Shown here: positions 20,670 through 20,767 of the stretch, piece by piece | Numbering within the stretch: position 1 is the first letter of the stretch | Layout: each line of letters opens with the position of its first letter | DNA from: Chromera velia | Lineage: Eukaryota > Sar > Chromeraceae | Length of the DNA: 20,767 bases | Assembly: GCA_018398765.1 (NCBI GenBank) | Contig: JAHBMJ010001654.1 | Span: forward strand, 1 to 20,767 | Direction: 5' to 3' | The notes under the pieces: generated by a model | The model's database searches: none | The model's input: only the letters and a program-made list of their open reading frames with translations | Told to the model about the DNA's origin: nothing | Translations under genes and position numbers: made by a program

Positions 20670-20767
20670 CTGCAAGCAAGCCGACAAGGAAGAAAGAAAG
20701 AAAGGGGACTTCTTCCCGGAGCACGACAGAAACAGAAAACAAGAGGCAAGAGATACGAGACTGAACG

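Overview
This is a window of nuclear DNA from a eukaryote. Three protein genes can be assembled from it, all of which need splicing. The standard code is used: the genes stop with TGA, TGA and TAA, with no internal reassigned codon. Gene regions are GC-balanced and intron-rich. The spacers hold AT-rich islands, many TG, CT and GA microsatellites, and short non-autonomous mobile elements. The overall look (dense spliceosomal introns, ribonuclease-inhibitor-type LRR proteins, GAGACG boxes upstream of a gene) fits a protist, possibly an alveolate such as a chromerid or a coccidian relative. That placement is a guess; nothing here proves it.

Layout. 1-3040: no gene that I can support, several microsatellites and a CATGCA-rich inverted repeat. 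3041-5915 (+): a large leucine-rich-repeat protein with one short LRR exon and one 2.5-kb exon; its 5' end is not resolved. 5916-7260: an AT-rich island that opens with a 222-bp tandem duplication. 7260-8700: a GACT/GGCT microsatellite field, then a 10-bp-period array of GAGACG-like boxes upstream of the next gene. 8708-10390 (+): a four-exon RING / TRAF-zinc-finger / MATH-like protein with an unusual sixth RING ligand and one GC-AG intron. 10391-11477: spacer with a poly-G run containing an undetermined base. 11478-12549: a foldback-type element bounded by inverted repeats and built largely from ATATCG-rich DNA, including a 43-bp tandem repeat whose unit contains a hairpin. 12652-13018: a compact MITE with inverted ends and an exact 10-bp target duplication. 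13019-14278: AT-rich spacer. 14279-20669 (-): fourteen exons of translation initiation factor eIF3 subunit c; the first exons lie beyond the right edge.

The three genes show no functional link. eIF3c is a housekeeping translation factor, the TRAF-like protein is a probable ubiquitin ligase or adaptor, and the LRR protein is a probable interaction scaffold. The most unusual signals are the two adjacent non-autonomous elements, the donor-site pattern shared by all 17 introns (+5 G always present, +3 most often C), and the RING variant.
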